From positions 167,827 to 231,826 of the forward strand of contig NZ_QXQB01000007.1 of the NCBI RefSeq assembly GCF_003605435.1: 64,000 nt of DNA, written 5' to 3'. This document shows, piece after piece, positions 17,234 through 26,760 of the stretch (positions within the stretch are counted from its first letter, which is position 1; each line of letters begins with the position of its first letter). Both the position numbers and the translations under genes were made by a program. Origin of the DNA: Paenibacillus pinisoli. GTDB taxonomy: Bacteria; Bacillota; Bacilli; Paenibacillales; Paenibacillaceae. Under the pieces are notes generated by a model, which had not been told where the DNA came from, did not search any database, and saw only the letters and a list, made by a program, of their open reading frames with translations.

Positions 17234-18046
17234 TCAAATAGGCCCCCACAAGGCGCGGGTCCAGGCGAGGCTCATGCCAAGACGCTCCATGTTGTGCTGG
17301 CTGGAGCTGCCGAAGCTGGCTTGGCCCGCCACGAGATCGCAGCCCGCTCGATGAGCTTCATAAAGCCTCCACTGCAAAAGCGCGGTTTGCAGTCCTCTTC
17401 CCCTGTATTCAGGCAGCGTCGCAGCCAGTGCGAGCGAGGCTGTGCCCTCATGAATATGCATGACGCCTACAGCAGCCGGAACCTCGTTCCAGCGGGCCAG
17501 TAACAGCCTCCAGCCAGGGCGGTTCAGCAGCCCGATGTTGTTGTTCACGAAATGATGCTTATCGTCCAGACTCATGCCAGCGCCGACGCAATGAATACCC
17601 GCATATACATCAAAGTCCGTCTCATTCTCGATGGACTGGACAGTAATCGAAGGAGCCAACGCCGGACGTTCCTCACGTGGAAGCCCATAGAGCACGGATT
17701 GGAAGCCCGTCTGATGCAGTCCTTTCCCAGCCAAGTGGCGAAGTGTCTCGGCATTGTTGCCGACAGGATCAATATCCATCTGGAAGCGGCGCTCCCTCTC
17801 CCGATAGAAGGCTAGAATCTCGTCGAGATGGCCAATATCCACATGCGAGAATCCTCTTATTGAATTGAACAGTCCCCAAGGCATCGTTTTAATATAGAAG
17901 GCTGCTATGTTGCCGAGCTTCATAATTTCTACCCCTTCGGGGTTGCCGATTCTTTCTCCAATCGAGCTTATGCGCGAAGTTATAAATGCTGCCTCAGCCT
18001 GCTGAATACGCGCTGTTAACGTTTCGTTTAGAACAGGAGGTCTCAT
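17234..18046 (-). CDS. GNAT-family N-acetyltransferase
   Basis: A protein of about 270 residues. The C-terminal half is a GNAT fold with the acetyl-CoA loop LPEYRGRGLQTALL, preceded by VGVMHIHEGTASLALAAT. The N-terminal half is a second, less conserved domain with DIGHLDEILAFYRERER. The acceptor is unknown. The ATG at 18046 is the best start; AAAAAGGA lies about 14 bases upstream, which is long, and the in-frame ATG at 18061 overlaps that site. No operon partner is evident. Confidence 0.82.
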   Translation of the reverse strand: MRPPVLNETLTARIQQAEAAFITSRISSIGERIGNPEGVEIMKLGNIAAFYIKTMPWGLFNSIRGFSHVDIGHLDEILAFYRERERRFQMDIDPVGNNAETLRHLAGKGLHQTGFQSVLYGLPREERPALAPSITVQSIENETDFDVYAGIHCVGAGMSLDDKHHFVNNNIGLLNRPGWRLLLARWNEVPAAVGVMHIHEGTASLALAATLPEYRGRGLQTALLQWRLYEAHRAGCDLVAGQASFGSSSQHNMERLGMSLAWTRALWGPI

Positions 18047-18101
18047 TGCACAATCACACATCCTTTTTAGATTTTAACGATAAAAGCCGCGAGTAAGGGG
18101 G

Positions 18102-21100
18102 TTACGGACTGCCCTTGCTCTTCTGTTGATCGGGTATGATGAACGATACGCTCGTTCCCTCGTCAGGCGTGCTTTGAATCAACAACCCTTGACCATACAG
18201 CTGGAGGAGTCTGCGGTTCGTATTGGCAACGCCGATCCCGCTCTTGCCGCTCATGGTCCGGTTCAGCAGCTGATGAACGGTTTCTTGACTGATGCCGATT
18301 CCATTATCCCTCACTTCAATGAGCGTGCCTTGGTCTACGCGTGCGACCCGAATCAGCACGGTCCCGCCTTTATTGCGCTTCAACAAGCCATGCTTGACGG
18401 CGTTCTCGATAAGCGGCTGTATGGTCAGCGGAGGAAGCAGCGGATTGAGGCCTTGCTCAATGTCCCATTCGACAGACAGGCGTTCCTCGAACCGCTCCTG
18501 CTCGACATAGAGATAGGCCTTGGCTAGCTCCAGCTCATGGGACAGCTCGACCAATTCCTCTGTGTTCAGAAAATCAAAGCTGATCCGGAGATACGAAGAG
18601 AAGGCTTCAACAAGAGAACGCATCTTCTCGGTATCTGTCATGCTTAACGCCATGATGGAATTAAGTGTATTGAACAGGAAATGCGGATGAATCTGCGCCT
18701 GCAGATAAGCGGCCTCCATACGAAGCCGTTTGTGAATCGATTGCTTGAGCGTAATCAGCGCTTTAATTCGATATTTCAGCTCCAGGGCGTCTACCGGCTT
18801 GGTCACGTAATCATTGGCGCCTGACGCGAAGCCGGTATAAATATCGGTAGACTGGCTGCGCGCCGTCAGCAGCAAGACAGGCAGCTCTGATAAGGAGTAA
18901 TGCTCCCTGATCCTCTGAGTCAGCTCATAGCCAGACATCTGCGGCATCATCACATCGGCAATGACGAGATCCCAAGCCCCGGTCGCGAGCAGTTCCAATG
19001 CTTCGCGGGCAGAATGGGCGGTTGTCAGCTGATAGGGCTCTGAAGACAAGATACCGGCGAGGACGCTCAGATTGACAGGGTCATCGTCTACGGCAAGAAT
19101 ATGAACCTTGCTGTCATTCAGCAGCGCAGGGATAGACTCTTGCGGCAAGGAGGCCAGAACGCCTGCAGCCATTTCGGCTTGGCTGAGAGCAGCTGCGGAC
19201 AAGGCCGGATTAAGCGACGGTGCAAGATGCTCGTCGCCTGCCAGCGGAAGCTGGAAGCTGAAAGTCGAGCCCTGCCCAGGTGATGACCGGACAGTAAGCT
19301 CGCCGCCGTGCAGCTCGACCAGCTGCTTGCATATGCTTAGGCCAAGTCCCATGCCTCTGCCGTCGCTAATTCCGTAGGCCCCTTGCTCGTAAGGCCGGAA
19401 GATGCGTTCCTGTGTCTCTTTATCCATGCCAACCCCGGTATCGGATACATGAATGACCACGAAGCCGCCGCGGACTTCTGCGGATATGTCGATTTGGCCT
19501 TCCTCGGTGTATTTCAGCGCGTTGTGCAGCAGATTGTACATAATTTGCACCAGCCGCTTCTCATCGGCCATTACAAGCGGCGTGGAGTCTGCAATGTTCA
19601 TTTGCAGCCGGACAGGCTTGCCCTCCATAAGAAAAGCCAGCATGGCGATAATGCCGGGCACGAGCGACTGAATATGCAGCGGTTCTTGCTTCAGCGCGAT
19701 GCGATGCTCCTTTAGGCGCGCGACGTCGAGCAGGTCGCCCAGCATATGGGACATGCGCCGGCTGATCTTGATTAACAGCTCCATGTCCTTGATGCTGCTG
19801 GCGTTCATTCTTTCCTTTTCCTTCGTGACGACGGTTTCGGCAATGTTCATAATGCCATGCAGGGGTGTCCGAAGCTCATGCGACGTATTGGCAAGGAATT
19901 GGTCCTTCAGCTTATCTTCCTTTTTCAACTGCTCGTATAGCTCCGAGTTCTCTCTGGATTGGCGGTAATATTTTTTGAACCAATAAGTAGAGAAGCCGAT
20001 CATGGCCGCCATGATATCGAGAGGATAATAGACGGTTGTCACATCTTTTGATGCAGAAGCGAAGCTCCACAACAAATTGGAGATAATGCTTACAGCCGAT
20101 AACAGCAGAAATATGATGTCAATGTCGTTTTTCTTATTAAAGATCATGCCGCCCGCAATGCCTATGAACCATATGAACGGCACAAAGAAAAAGAAATAGA
20201 TGACTTTATAAGTGACCAAGATGTCGATCACATCCGCCGGTGCAGCGAATAGGACAGCTGTAAAGGCGACTAGAGATATGGTGAAGGCGCGCACCCATAC
20301 GTTGCCCGGCTTGGCAGCCGAGAATCGCCTGAACAAGAGCAGAATGAGAAAGATCTGCCACATGAGAGAGATAAGCCTGATCTTGATTGCCCAAGTGTAA
20401 TTGATAGGCAGCCACAGCATAAGCAGATGGTCATGGCCGGCGGCGACAGAGATGGCAACGGCAATTAGCAGCAGGCTGGTTAGCAGAAGGGTGCGTTCTT
20501 TCCAATTAAAGTAGTAAAGAATGAATGCGTACAGGCTGTGCAAAACAAGCAATACAAACGTAACCAGCTGGAACCCGATCGAATACCATCTCACGTTATC
20601 TATCGCAGCTAACGAACCGAATCGAAGGGAACGGGTAATACCGCCTTGGCTCGGCTTATCGTAGTTGGCGACGCGAATAAGCACATCAAGCTCCGTCGTT
20701 CCTTCCACCGAATAAGTGGCTGTATACGATACGTTCTTCGGGGAATAGCCGTTGGCGCTGGCGGCAGGCCGGCCTAAGGCAGCCAATTCGTCTCCGTTAA
20801 TCTCAATTTCTGATGAGGCTTGAATGCCCTTCACCCAGATCGATACGGGCTGCACGAGCGGGTCGGTCAGTATGCGAAGGCGATATGTGCCATAGCCGTA
20901 GGCATAGCCGTCATCACGGCTCAGTAGATTCCCCCAACTGCCGGGCACTTGAATGTGCTGGGAGGGCGGCGCAGCGGTCTGAACATCTTGACCAGTCAGC
21001 AGCTGCTCCGGATAGAAGAGCCATTCCCCGTCCATATAGAAAGCATGCGAGGCTTCCAGATCAATGCCGCGCATGTCGAGCACGCCGTTCTCGATAGGAA

Positions 21101-21242
21101 GGGATTGGGAAGTAGGGAAGATATCTGACCATACCAAGCGAAGTCCTGTGAGGCAGGTTAGGAATAGAATCGCTATAAGTAAGTAGGCAATCTTTTTATG
21201 TTTAAATAGTCGCGTCATCATGATCATAAAATTCGACATCAT
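18102..21242 (-). CDS. Large hybrid sensor kinase: 7TM sensor, HisKA core, receiver, LytS-type core
   Basis: A 1046-residue signalling protein. One helix (~15-37) precedes an extracytoplasmic beta-rich domain (7TMR-DISM-type, SWGNLLSRDDGYAYGYGTYRL), then about seven helices (~220-425). A classical kinase follows: His455 in SHELRTPLHG, N-box LLHNALKYT, DTGVGM and GMGLGLSI. A receiver has Asp763 in IADVMMPQMSG and Lys in TKPVD. Last comes a second, YesM/LytS-type kinase with His854 in QIHPHFLFNTLNS and its own ATPase (IENAVKHG, DNGIGI). AGAGGA precedes the ATG. The partner regulator is not adjacent; it may signal to an unlinked regulator. Confidence 0.92.
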   Translation of the reverse strand: MMSNFMIMMTRLFKHKKIAYLLIAILFLTCLTGLRLVWSDIFPTSQSLPIENGVLDMRGIDLEASHAFYMDGEWLFYPEQLLTGQDVQTAAPPSQHIQVPGSWGNLLSRDDGYAYGYGTYRLRILTDPLVQPVSIWVKGIQASSEIEINGDELAALGRPAASANGYSPKNVSYTATYSVEGTTELDVLIRVANYDKPSQGGITRSLRFGSLAAIDNVRWYSIGFQLVTFVLLVLHSLYAFILYYFNWKERTLLLTSLLLIAVAISVAAGHDHLLMLWLPINYTWAIKIRLISLMWQIFLILLLFRRFSAAKPGNVWVRAFTISLVAFTAVLFAAPADVIDILVTYKVIYFFFFVPFIWFIGIAGGMIFNKKNDIDIIFLLLSAVSIISNLLWSFASASKDVTTVYYPLDIMAAMIGFSTYWFKKYYRQSRENSELYEQLKKEDKLKDQFLANTSHELRTPLHGIMNIAETVVTKEKERMNASSIKDMELLIKISRRMSHMLGDLLDVARLKEHRIALKQEPLHIQSLVPGIIAMLAFLMEGKPVRLQMNIADSTPLVMADEKRLVQIMYNLLHNALKYTEEGQIDISAEVRGGFVVIHVSDTGVGMDKETQERIFRPYEQGAYGISDGRGMGLGLSICKQLVELHGGELTVRSSPGQGSTFSFQLPLAGDEHLAPSLNPALSAAALSQAEMAAGVLASLPQESIPALLNDSKVHILAVDDDPVNLSVLAGILSSEPYQLTTAHSAREALELLATGAWDLVIADVMMPQMSGYELTQRIREHYSLSELPVLLLTARSQSTDIYTGFASGANDYVTKPVDALELKYRIKALITLKQSIHKRLRMEAAYLQAQIHPHFLFNTLNSIMALSMTDTEKMRSLVEAFSSYLRISFDFLNTEELVELSHELELAKAYLYVEQERFEERLSVEWDIEQGLNPLLPPLTIQPLIENAVKHGLLKRNKGGTVLIRVARVDQGTLIEVRDNGIGISQETVHQLLNRTMSGKSGIGVANTNRRLLQLYGQGLLIQSTPDEGTSVSFIIPDQQKSKGSP

Positions 21243-21368
21243 GGCCGATAATCCTCTAGGTTATGCGAATCGCGCAGAAGATTGAATATGCCCGCGCGGG
21301 TGGGTTTGAAAGAAGGGGCTATAACCGATACACTGTAACGAAGCGGGTTAGAGATGAGGAGGACTGTC

Positions 21369-22094
21369 TTGGACCATTTTTTGATTTTTATCTTAATTAT
21401 TCTGGCAGCTTCAATCCTGCAGACGAGCACAGGCTTTGGCTTTTCTATCATGGCAACGCCATTCCTGCTCTTGTTATACCAGCCTCAGGAAGCGATCCAG
21501 ATCAACATTATTTTATCGCTGGTGATATCGGCATCATTAATTGTGAGGATAAGACGGGATATTGATATTACGCTTCTCAAAAGATTTACGCTAGGCAGCA
21601 TAGCGGGCGTCCCCCTAGGCCTGCTCATCCTGTTATCTGTAGACATCGGCACCTTCACGTTAGGCATCAGTATTCTGCTGCTCGCCTTAACCGCATTGTT
21701 GGTCTTCAATTTCAAAGTTAAAGCGACGGGCTCCAGAGACTATATGGTGGGCGGAATATCCGGACTATTAACGACCAGCATTGGGATGCCGGGACCGCCG
21801 TTATTGCTGTACTTTACGGGAACGGATGCGGAGAAAGGGAAAATAAGAGCCACTACACTCGCTTTTTACCTGTTTATTTATTTCGTAAGTTTGCTGACCC
21901 AGATTATTTTTGCAGGGACAAATAATAGAATATGGACAGCGAGCCTTTATGCGATTCCTGTCGTATTTCTCGGTTTGCTGCTTGGCCAGCTGCTGTTCAA
22001 CAAGTTGAATCAACGCATATTTCGGGTTATCACGTATATTCTGCTGAGCGGGACAGGCCTATATCTGCTAGTGGATAGTCTGATAAAGCTGTAG
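21369..22094 (+). CDS. TauE/SafE-family membrane permease
   Basis: A 241-residue polytopic protein of the TauE/SafE (DUF81) family, which exports or imports sulfite, sulfoacetate or related anions. It has eight or so hydrophobic segments and the paired repeats typical of the family (LQTSTGFGFSIMATP, LTTSIGMPGPPLLLYF). The upstream ATG at 21354 would place AGGAGG inside codons 2-3, so the TTG at 21369, six bases after that site, is the likely start. The substrate is not readable. It is divergent from the hybrid kinase gene, 126 bases away. Confidence 0.85.
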   Translation: MDHFLIFILIILAASILQTSTGFGFSIMATPFLLLLYQPQEAIQINIILSLVISASLIVRIRRDIDITLLKRFTLGSIAGVPLGLLILLSVDIGTFTLGISILLLALTALLVFNFKVKATGSRDYMVGGISGLLTTSIGMPGPPLLLYFTGTDAEKGKIRATTLAFYLFIYFVSLLTQIIFAGTNNRIWTASLYAIPVVFLGLLLGQLLFNKLNQRIFRVITYILLSGTGLYLLVDSLIKL

Positions 22095-22165
22095 GAATGG
22101 TGGGAGCGGTCTGGTAATAGCTTGGGGTGTATGTGCAATTACATCTGCTCGATTTAGGCGAATGA

Positions 22166-22199
22166 AAAAACCGGCTTCTGCACGCAGAGGCCGGTTTTT
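22166..22199. terminator. Bidirectional terminator between the permease gene and gdhA
   Basis: A 15-bp stem (AAAAACCGGCTTCTG with CAGAGGCCGGTTTTT, one G-U pair) and a short loop lie between the convergent genes. Confidence 0.9.
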
Positions 22200-22236
22200 C
22201 ATGCATATCTATTAGATCAATGATTGCTAAGCTTGA

Positions 22237-23607
22237 TTAGACTACGCCTTGCTCGATCATGGCATCAGCTACGCGTACGAAGCCTGCGATGTTGGCACCG
22301 ACAACAAGGTTGCCTGGATAGCCGTATTTCTCGGCTGCGTCCATGCTGTTCTGGTAGATGCGGCGCATGATGTCATGCAGCTTCGCGTCTACTTCTTCGA
22401 ATGTCCAGGACAAGCGCATGCTGTTCTGAGACATCTCCAGCGAGGATACCGCCACGCCGCCTGCATTCGCGGCTTTCGCCGGTCCGAACAGAACGCCGTT
22501 GTTCAGGAATACGTCGATCGCGTCAAGTGTCGAAGGCATGTTCGCGCCTTCGCCGATGGCCACTACGCCGTTCTTCACGAGCAGGTCTGCCGCTTTCTCG
22601 TCGATCTCGTTCTGAGTCGCGCACGGAAGCGCGATATCGCAAGGAATCGACCAGATGTTCTCGCAGCCTGGCGTGTATGTCGCGTCAGGATGAGTCAGAA
22701 CGTATTCGCTGATGCGCTTGCGTTCTACTTCCTTCAGCTGCTTCACGAGCGCCAGGTCAATGCCCTTCGGATCGTAGATATAGCCGTTCGAGTCGCTGCA
22801 CGCTACAACATGCGCGCCGAATTGCTGTGCTTTCTCGATCGCATAGATGGATACGTTGCCGGAACCGGATACGACCACAGTGCGGTCTTGGAAGCTCATG
22901 CCTTTCGACTCAAGCATTTCTTTTACGAAGTATACGCAGCCGTAGCCCGTTGCTTCCTTACGTGCAAGGCTTCCGCCGTAAAGGAGGCCTTTGCCAGTCA
23001 AGACGCCAGCTTCGTTGCCGCTCTTGATCCGCTTGTACTGACCGAACATATAACCGATCTCGCGAGCGCCCACACCAATGTCGCCTGCCGGTACGTCCAT
23101 GTAAGGACCGATGTAACGGTACAGTTCCGTCATGAAGCTTTGCGTGAAACGCATAACTTCGCCTTCTGATTTGCCCTTCGGATCGAAGTCGGAGCCGCCT
23201 TTGCCGCCGCCGATCGGCTGGCCGGTCAAGGAGTTCTTGAAGATCTGCTCGAATCCGAGGAACTTGATAATGCTGGCATTAACGGAAGGATGGAAGCGAA
23301 GTCCGCCTTTGTACGGGCCAAGTGCGCTGTTGAATTGGACGCGGAAACCGCGGTTGACTTGCGGCTTGCCGTTGTCGTCAACCCATGGCACGCGGAAGTA
23401 GACGACGCGCTCAGGCTCAGTAATTCTCTCCAGGATGCTGTGCTTCATGTAATGCGGATTGGCTTCGATTACAGGGATCAGGGAGTCAAGAATTTCTTTG
23501 ACCGATTGGAAAAATTCCCGCTCCCCTTGATTGCGATTGAGAATCGTTTCGTAGACCGACTGGACATATTCCTTGGCGGTCTGCTCCTTTACCAATACAT
23601 TGTTCAC
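22237..23607 (-). CDS. gdhA: NADP-dependent glutamate dehydrogenase
   Basis: A 456-residue hexameric-type GDH. The substrate domain has GPYKGGLRFHPSVN and the catalytic-lysine block PIGGGKGGSDF; the nucleotide domain has VVSGSGNVSIYAIEKA. These match the NADP-specific anabolic class: 2-oxoglutarate plus ammonium plus NADPH to glutamate. The start is a GTG, with AAGGAGCG 9 bases upstream. It follows ddh by only 66 bases with no terminator between, so the two are probably one operon. Confidence 0.96.
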   Translation of the reverse strand: MNNVLVKEQTAKEYVQSVYETILNRNQGEREFFQSVKEILDSLIPVIEANPHYMKHSILERITEPERVVYFRVPWVDDNGKPQVNRGFRVQFNSALGPYKGGLRFHPSVNASIIKFLGFEQIFKNSLTGQPIGGGKGGSDFDPKGKSEGEVMRFTQSFMTELYRYIGPYMDVPAGDIGVGAREIGYMFGQYKRIKSGNEAGVLTGKGLLYGGSLARKEATGYGCVYFVKEMLESKGMSFQDRTVVVSGSGNVSIYAIEKAQQFGAHVVACSDSNGYIYDPKGIDLALVKQLKEVERKRISEYVLTHPDATYTPGCENIWSIPCDIALPCATQNEIDEKAADLLVKNGVVAIGEGANMPSTLDAIDVFLNNGVLFGPAKAANAGGVAVSSLEMSQNSMRLSWTFEEVDAKLHDIMRRIYQNSMDAAEKYGYPGNLVVGANIAGFVRVADAMIEQGVV

Positions 23608-23673
23608 GTGGGTGGACGCTCCTTCTATCGGGAAAATGACTAGCTAGGTACTTCTATCTATCAAACCGGTTGA

Positions 23674-24651
23674 TTACAGCAGATCGCGACGCAGTTCCTC
23701 GCCGGACTTCGGCGACAGGTAAGCGAACGGAATATCGAATACCGTCTTGGCGCCGTTCTGACCTTCGTTGCTCAATCGGTTGGCAGCTCTTGCATAGGCA
23801 ACCAGTACGCTTGCCGTAAATTCTGGATTGCTCTCCAGCTTCAGGCCAAAATCAATAATTTGCTTCGTGCCTTCGCCAGTCACACCGCTGCGAATAACGA
23901 ATCCGCCGTGCGGCATGCCTTGATGTTCCGCTTTCAGCTGTTCCTCGGTAATGAACGTCACTGTCGTATCGTAGTCTGAGAAGTAGTTCGGCATGGATAC
24001 AATCGTCTCGCGGATCAACTCTTGGTCAGCGCCTTCTTCCGCTACGACGTAGCACTCGCGAAGATGCTTCTCGCGTGTTGTAAGCTCAGGAGTTTCACCG
24101 TTGCGAATACGATCGATGACGGACTGGACAGGAACGGTGTATTGTACGCCGGCTTTCACGCCGGGTACGCGGCGAATCGCATCGGAGTGGCCTTGGCTGA
24201 CGCCTTTGCCCCAGAATGTGTAATCAGTGCCTTCAGGTAGAATGGATTGGCCTAGCAATCGATTGAGCGAGAATAAGCCGGGATCCCAGCCTGTGGAGAT
24301 AACGCTTAGATTGCCGCCTGTTGTTGCTGCAGCGTTAACCGCGTCGAAGAACTCCGGGATTTTTGCATGTGTATCGAAGCTGTCCACTGTGTTGAACATG
24401 CTTGCGAAGAACGGAGTCTGTTCTGGCAGGTCTGTAGCCGATCCGCCGCACAGAATCATGACGTCGATTTTGCCTTTGTATTGCTCTGCTGCCGAGATGT
24501 GCTCGAACTTCACGCTGCCTGTTGCCAGCTGCTCTGGCTGTCTGCGCGTAAATACTGCAACGAGCTCCATGTCCGGGTTTTGCGCCAGGGCCTTCTCGAC
24601 CCCTTTGCCTAGGTTGCCGTAGCCTACGATGCCAATCTTGATTCTACCCAT
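23674..24651 (-). CDS. ddh: meso-Diaminopimelate dehydrogenase
   Basis: A 325-residue NADPH-dependent enzyme that makes meso-diaminopimelate from tetrahydrodipicolinate and ammonium in one step, by-passing the acyl routes to lysine and cell-wall precursor. Family blocks are GIVGYGNLGKGVEKAL, CGGSATDLPEQ, DSFDTHAKIPE, STGWDPGLFSLNR and KGVSQGHSDAIRR. AGGAGG lies 7 bases before the ATG. A sigma-A-like promoter precedes it, and gdhA follows on the same strand. Confidence 0.96.
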   Translation of the reverse strand: MGRIKIGIVGYGNLGKGVEKALAQNPDMELVAVFTRRQPEQLATGSVKFEHISAAEQYKGKIDVMILCGGSATDLPEQTPFFASMFNTVDSFDTHAKIPEFFDAVNAAATTGGNLSVISTGWDPGLFSLNRLLGQSILPEGTDYTFWGKGVSQGHSDAIRRVPGVKAGVQYTVPVQSVIDRIRNGETPELTTREKHLRECYVVAEEGADQELIRETIVSMPNYFSDYDTTVTFITEEQLKAEHQGMPHGGFVIRSGVTGEGTKQIIDFGLKLESNPEFTASVLVAYARAANRLSNEGQNGAKTVFDIPFAYLSPKSGEELRRDLL

Positions 24652-24721
24652 GTTAAATCCTCCTAAAAAATGCGAGATTCAGCCTAATGCCAGTCACTCT
24701 CTCAGAGCGCGATTTCGTATT

Positions 24722-24750
24722 ATTTTAAGTTTTTTGACGCAATAATGCAA
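24722..24750 (-). promoter_or_regulatory. Sigma-A-type promoter of ddh-gdhA
   Basis: On the minus strand TTGCAT (24745-24750), a 17-bp spacer and TAAAAT (24722-24727) fit a vegetative promoter 71 bases upstream of the ddh ATG. The rest of 24652-25020 is AT-rich; a TATAAT at 24961-24966 may serve selO on the other strand, but its TTGACG is only 13 bp away. Confidence 0.7.
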
Positions 24751-25020
24751 ATTAATAATAACATAGTACAAACCAATTAGGGAGGAAATAGAAAGATATG
24801 GTGTTTTTTTGTCCAAAAACCGAACGATCCAAAGCTCGTGGAAGCCGCATAAAGTCTGGCTTTATTGCTGTGATAGGGTAGTGGATTAACTCGTTTAAGC
24901 GGCTCGAAAAATTTTTTTTATATCCAGAAGATATAAGGGCCTTGACGCAGGTTCGAAGGGTATAATAAGGGAGATATAGAAGGAAAATGACTCATAACAG
25001 ATTGTTCCAAAGGAGATATC

Positions 25021-26496
25021 ATGACGGCCAAAAACACGAACATAAACGCTGGTTGGAACTTTGACAATAGTTATGCCGGCTTGCCGGAAATGTTTTATAG
25101 CAGAATAGAGCCTAACCCAGTGGCTGACCCCGGGCTGGTCGTGCTCAATGAGCCCCTTGCCGCTGCACTTGGACTGGATGCTGAGGCGCTGAAGAGCGGG
25201 GAAGGAGTAGCCGCATTCGCGGGCAATGAGATGCCGGAGGGCTCGCTGCCGCTGGCTGAAGCGTACGCAGGCCATCAGTTCGGGCATTTCACGATGCTGG
25301 GAGACGGGCGCGCCATGCTGATCGGTGAGCAGATTACGCCTGCAGGCGAGCGATTCGATATCCAGCTGAAGGGCTCGGGACGGACGCCGTATTCCCGCGG
25401 CGGCGACGGGAGAGCGGCCCTTGGCCCCATGCTGCGCGAATACATCATCAGCGAGGCGATGCATGGACTAGGCATCCCTACGACACGGAGCCTTGCTGTC
25501 GTGACAACAGGCGAGCCGGTCTACCGCGAGACGGTGCTGCCGGGCGCTGTTCTGACTCGCGTGGCGGCAAGCCATATTCGCGTCGGAACGTTCCAGTATG
25601 CTGCGGGAGGCGGGACGATAGACGATTTGCGCGCCTTGGCCGACTATACGTGGAATCGGCATTATGCGGACGCCGACCCCGGCGGCAATCGTTATCTCGC
25701 ACTGCTGAAGGAGGTCATCAAGCGCCAGGGCGAGCTTATTGCAAAATGGCAATTGGCGGGCTTTATCCATGGCGTGATGAATACGGACAATATGGCGCTG
25801 AGCGGCGAGACGATCGATTATGGCCCGTGCGCATTCATGGATGCTTATGATCCGGCGACCGTATTCAGCTCTATCGATAAGCAAGGGCGCTATGCTTACG
25901 GCAATCAGCCCAATATTGCGGCATGGAATCTGGCTAGACTTGCTGAGGCGCTGCTGCCGCTCCTTCACGAGGAAGAAGAGAAGGCAATCGAGCTGGCAGA
26001 GGAAGCGATCAAAGGTTTTGTCGACAGCTTCTACAGCCGCTGGATGAACGGTATGCGGGCGAAGCTTGGCTTATTCCATGAGGAGCCCGAGGACGAGTTG
26101 CTGGTCAAGGCGCTGCTGGACGTGATGCGGGAGCATCAGGCGGACTATACGAATACCTTCAAGGCGCTGACAATCGGCAAGCTGGAGGATGTGGCGATGT
26201 CGGATGTCGAGGGCTTCCGCGAATGGCATGCGCGCTGGCAAGAGCGGCTGAGCAGTCAGCCGGAGAGTGCCGAAGAGGCAAGGCAGCTGATGATGAACAG
26301 CAATCCTGCCGTAATTCCGCGCAATCACAGGGTGGAGGAAGCGCTGAAGGCGGCTGTGGAGACGGGCGATCTTAGTGTGATGCATAAGCTGATTGCCGTG
26401 CTGCGCAATCCATATGCACATACGCCAGAGCAAGAAGAATATGCGGCGTTGTCTGAGCCGTCGGCACATCCGTACCGCACCTTCTGCGGAACCTAG
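25021..26496 (+). CDS. selO: SelO/YdiU-family protein adenylyltransferase
   Basis: A 491-residue pseudokinase-fold enzyme that transfers AMP from ATP to protein Ser, Thr or Tyr. Conserved blocks are AYAGHQFGHFTMLGDGRA, QLKGSGRTPYSRGGDGR, REYIISEAMHGLGIPTTRS and the metal-binding HGVMNTDNMALSGETIDYG. The C-terminus ends in CGT, so the selenocysteine of animal SelO is an ordinary cysteine (TGC) here, as in most bacteria. AAAGGAGAT lies 4 bases before the ATG. It is monocistronic and divergent from ddh. Bacterial SelO has been tied to redox stress by glutathionylation-related targets; any role here is inferred. Confidence 0.94.
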   Translation: MTAKNTNINAGWNFDNSYAGLPEMFYSRIEPNPVADPGLVVLNEPLAAALGLDAEALKSGEGVAAFAGNEMPEGSLPLAEAYAGHQFGHFTMLGDGRAMLIGEQITPAGERFDIQLKGSGRTPYSRGGDGRAALGPMLREYIISEAMHGLGIPTTRSLAVVTTGEPVYRETVLPGAVLTRVAASHIRVGTFQYAAGGGTIDDLRALADYTWNRHYADADPGGNRYLALLKEVIKRQGELIAKWQLAGFIHGVMNTDNMALSGETIDYGPCAFMDAYDPATVFSSIDKQGRYAYGNQPNIAAWNLARLAEALLPLLHEEEEKAIELAEEAIKGFVDSFYSRWMNGMRAKLGLFHEEPEDELLVKALLDVMREHQADYTNTFKALTIGKLEDVAMSDVEGFREWHARWQERLSSQPESAEEARQLMMNSNPAVIPRNHRVEEALKAAVETGDLSVMHKLIAVLRNPYAHTPEQEEYAALSEPSAHPYRTFCGT

Positions 26497-26540
26497 CTTA
26501 TAATGCTGTGTCAAAGTGCGGGAGGATGATAAAGGGACTT

Positions 26541-26760
26541 TTCCCAAGAGCAGAAGTAGCAGTGTGTGGCACCGTTAGAAGCGTGGAATCGCCTCAAAAG
26601 CGGAAATAGTAACGCCACACACCGTTACACGCGAGAAAAGGGCGAAATCACGTAAACAGCGGTATGTAGCCCCGTTAGAAGCGTGGAATCGCCTCAAAAG
26701 CGGAAATAGTAACGCTACACACCGTTACACGCGAGAAAAGGGCGAAATCACGTAAAGCAT
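26541..26760. repeat. Two-copy 100-bp repeat built on 50-bp monomers (second array)
   Basis: CCGTTAGAAGCG occurs at 26572 and 26672, and CCGTTACACGCG at 26622 and 26722, so GTTA falls at 26574, 26624, 26674 and 26724, every 50 bp. The two 100-bp copies are nearly identical. The body sequence differs from the array at 16163-17215, but the period and the CCGTTAGA.GCG signature are the same. It fills most of the 395-bp gap between the convergent 3' ends of selO and the VOC dioxygenase gene; no gene is seen in the gap. Confidence 0.93.

Noticed and set aside
24652..25020. Lysine or other riboswitch before ddh
   Set aside because: The leader is short and no conserved L-box-like helices were recognised by eye.
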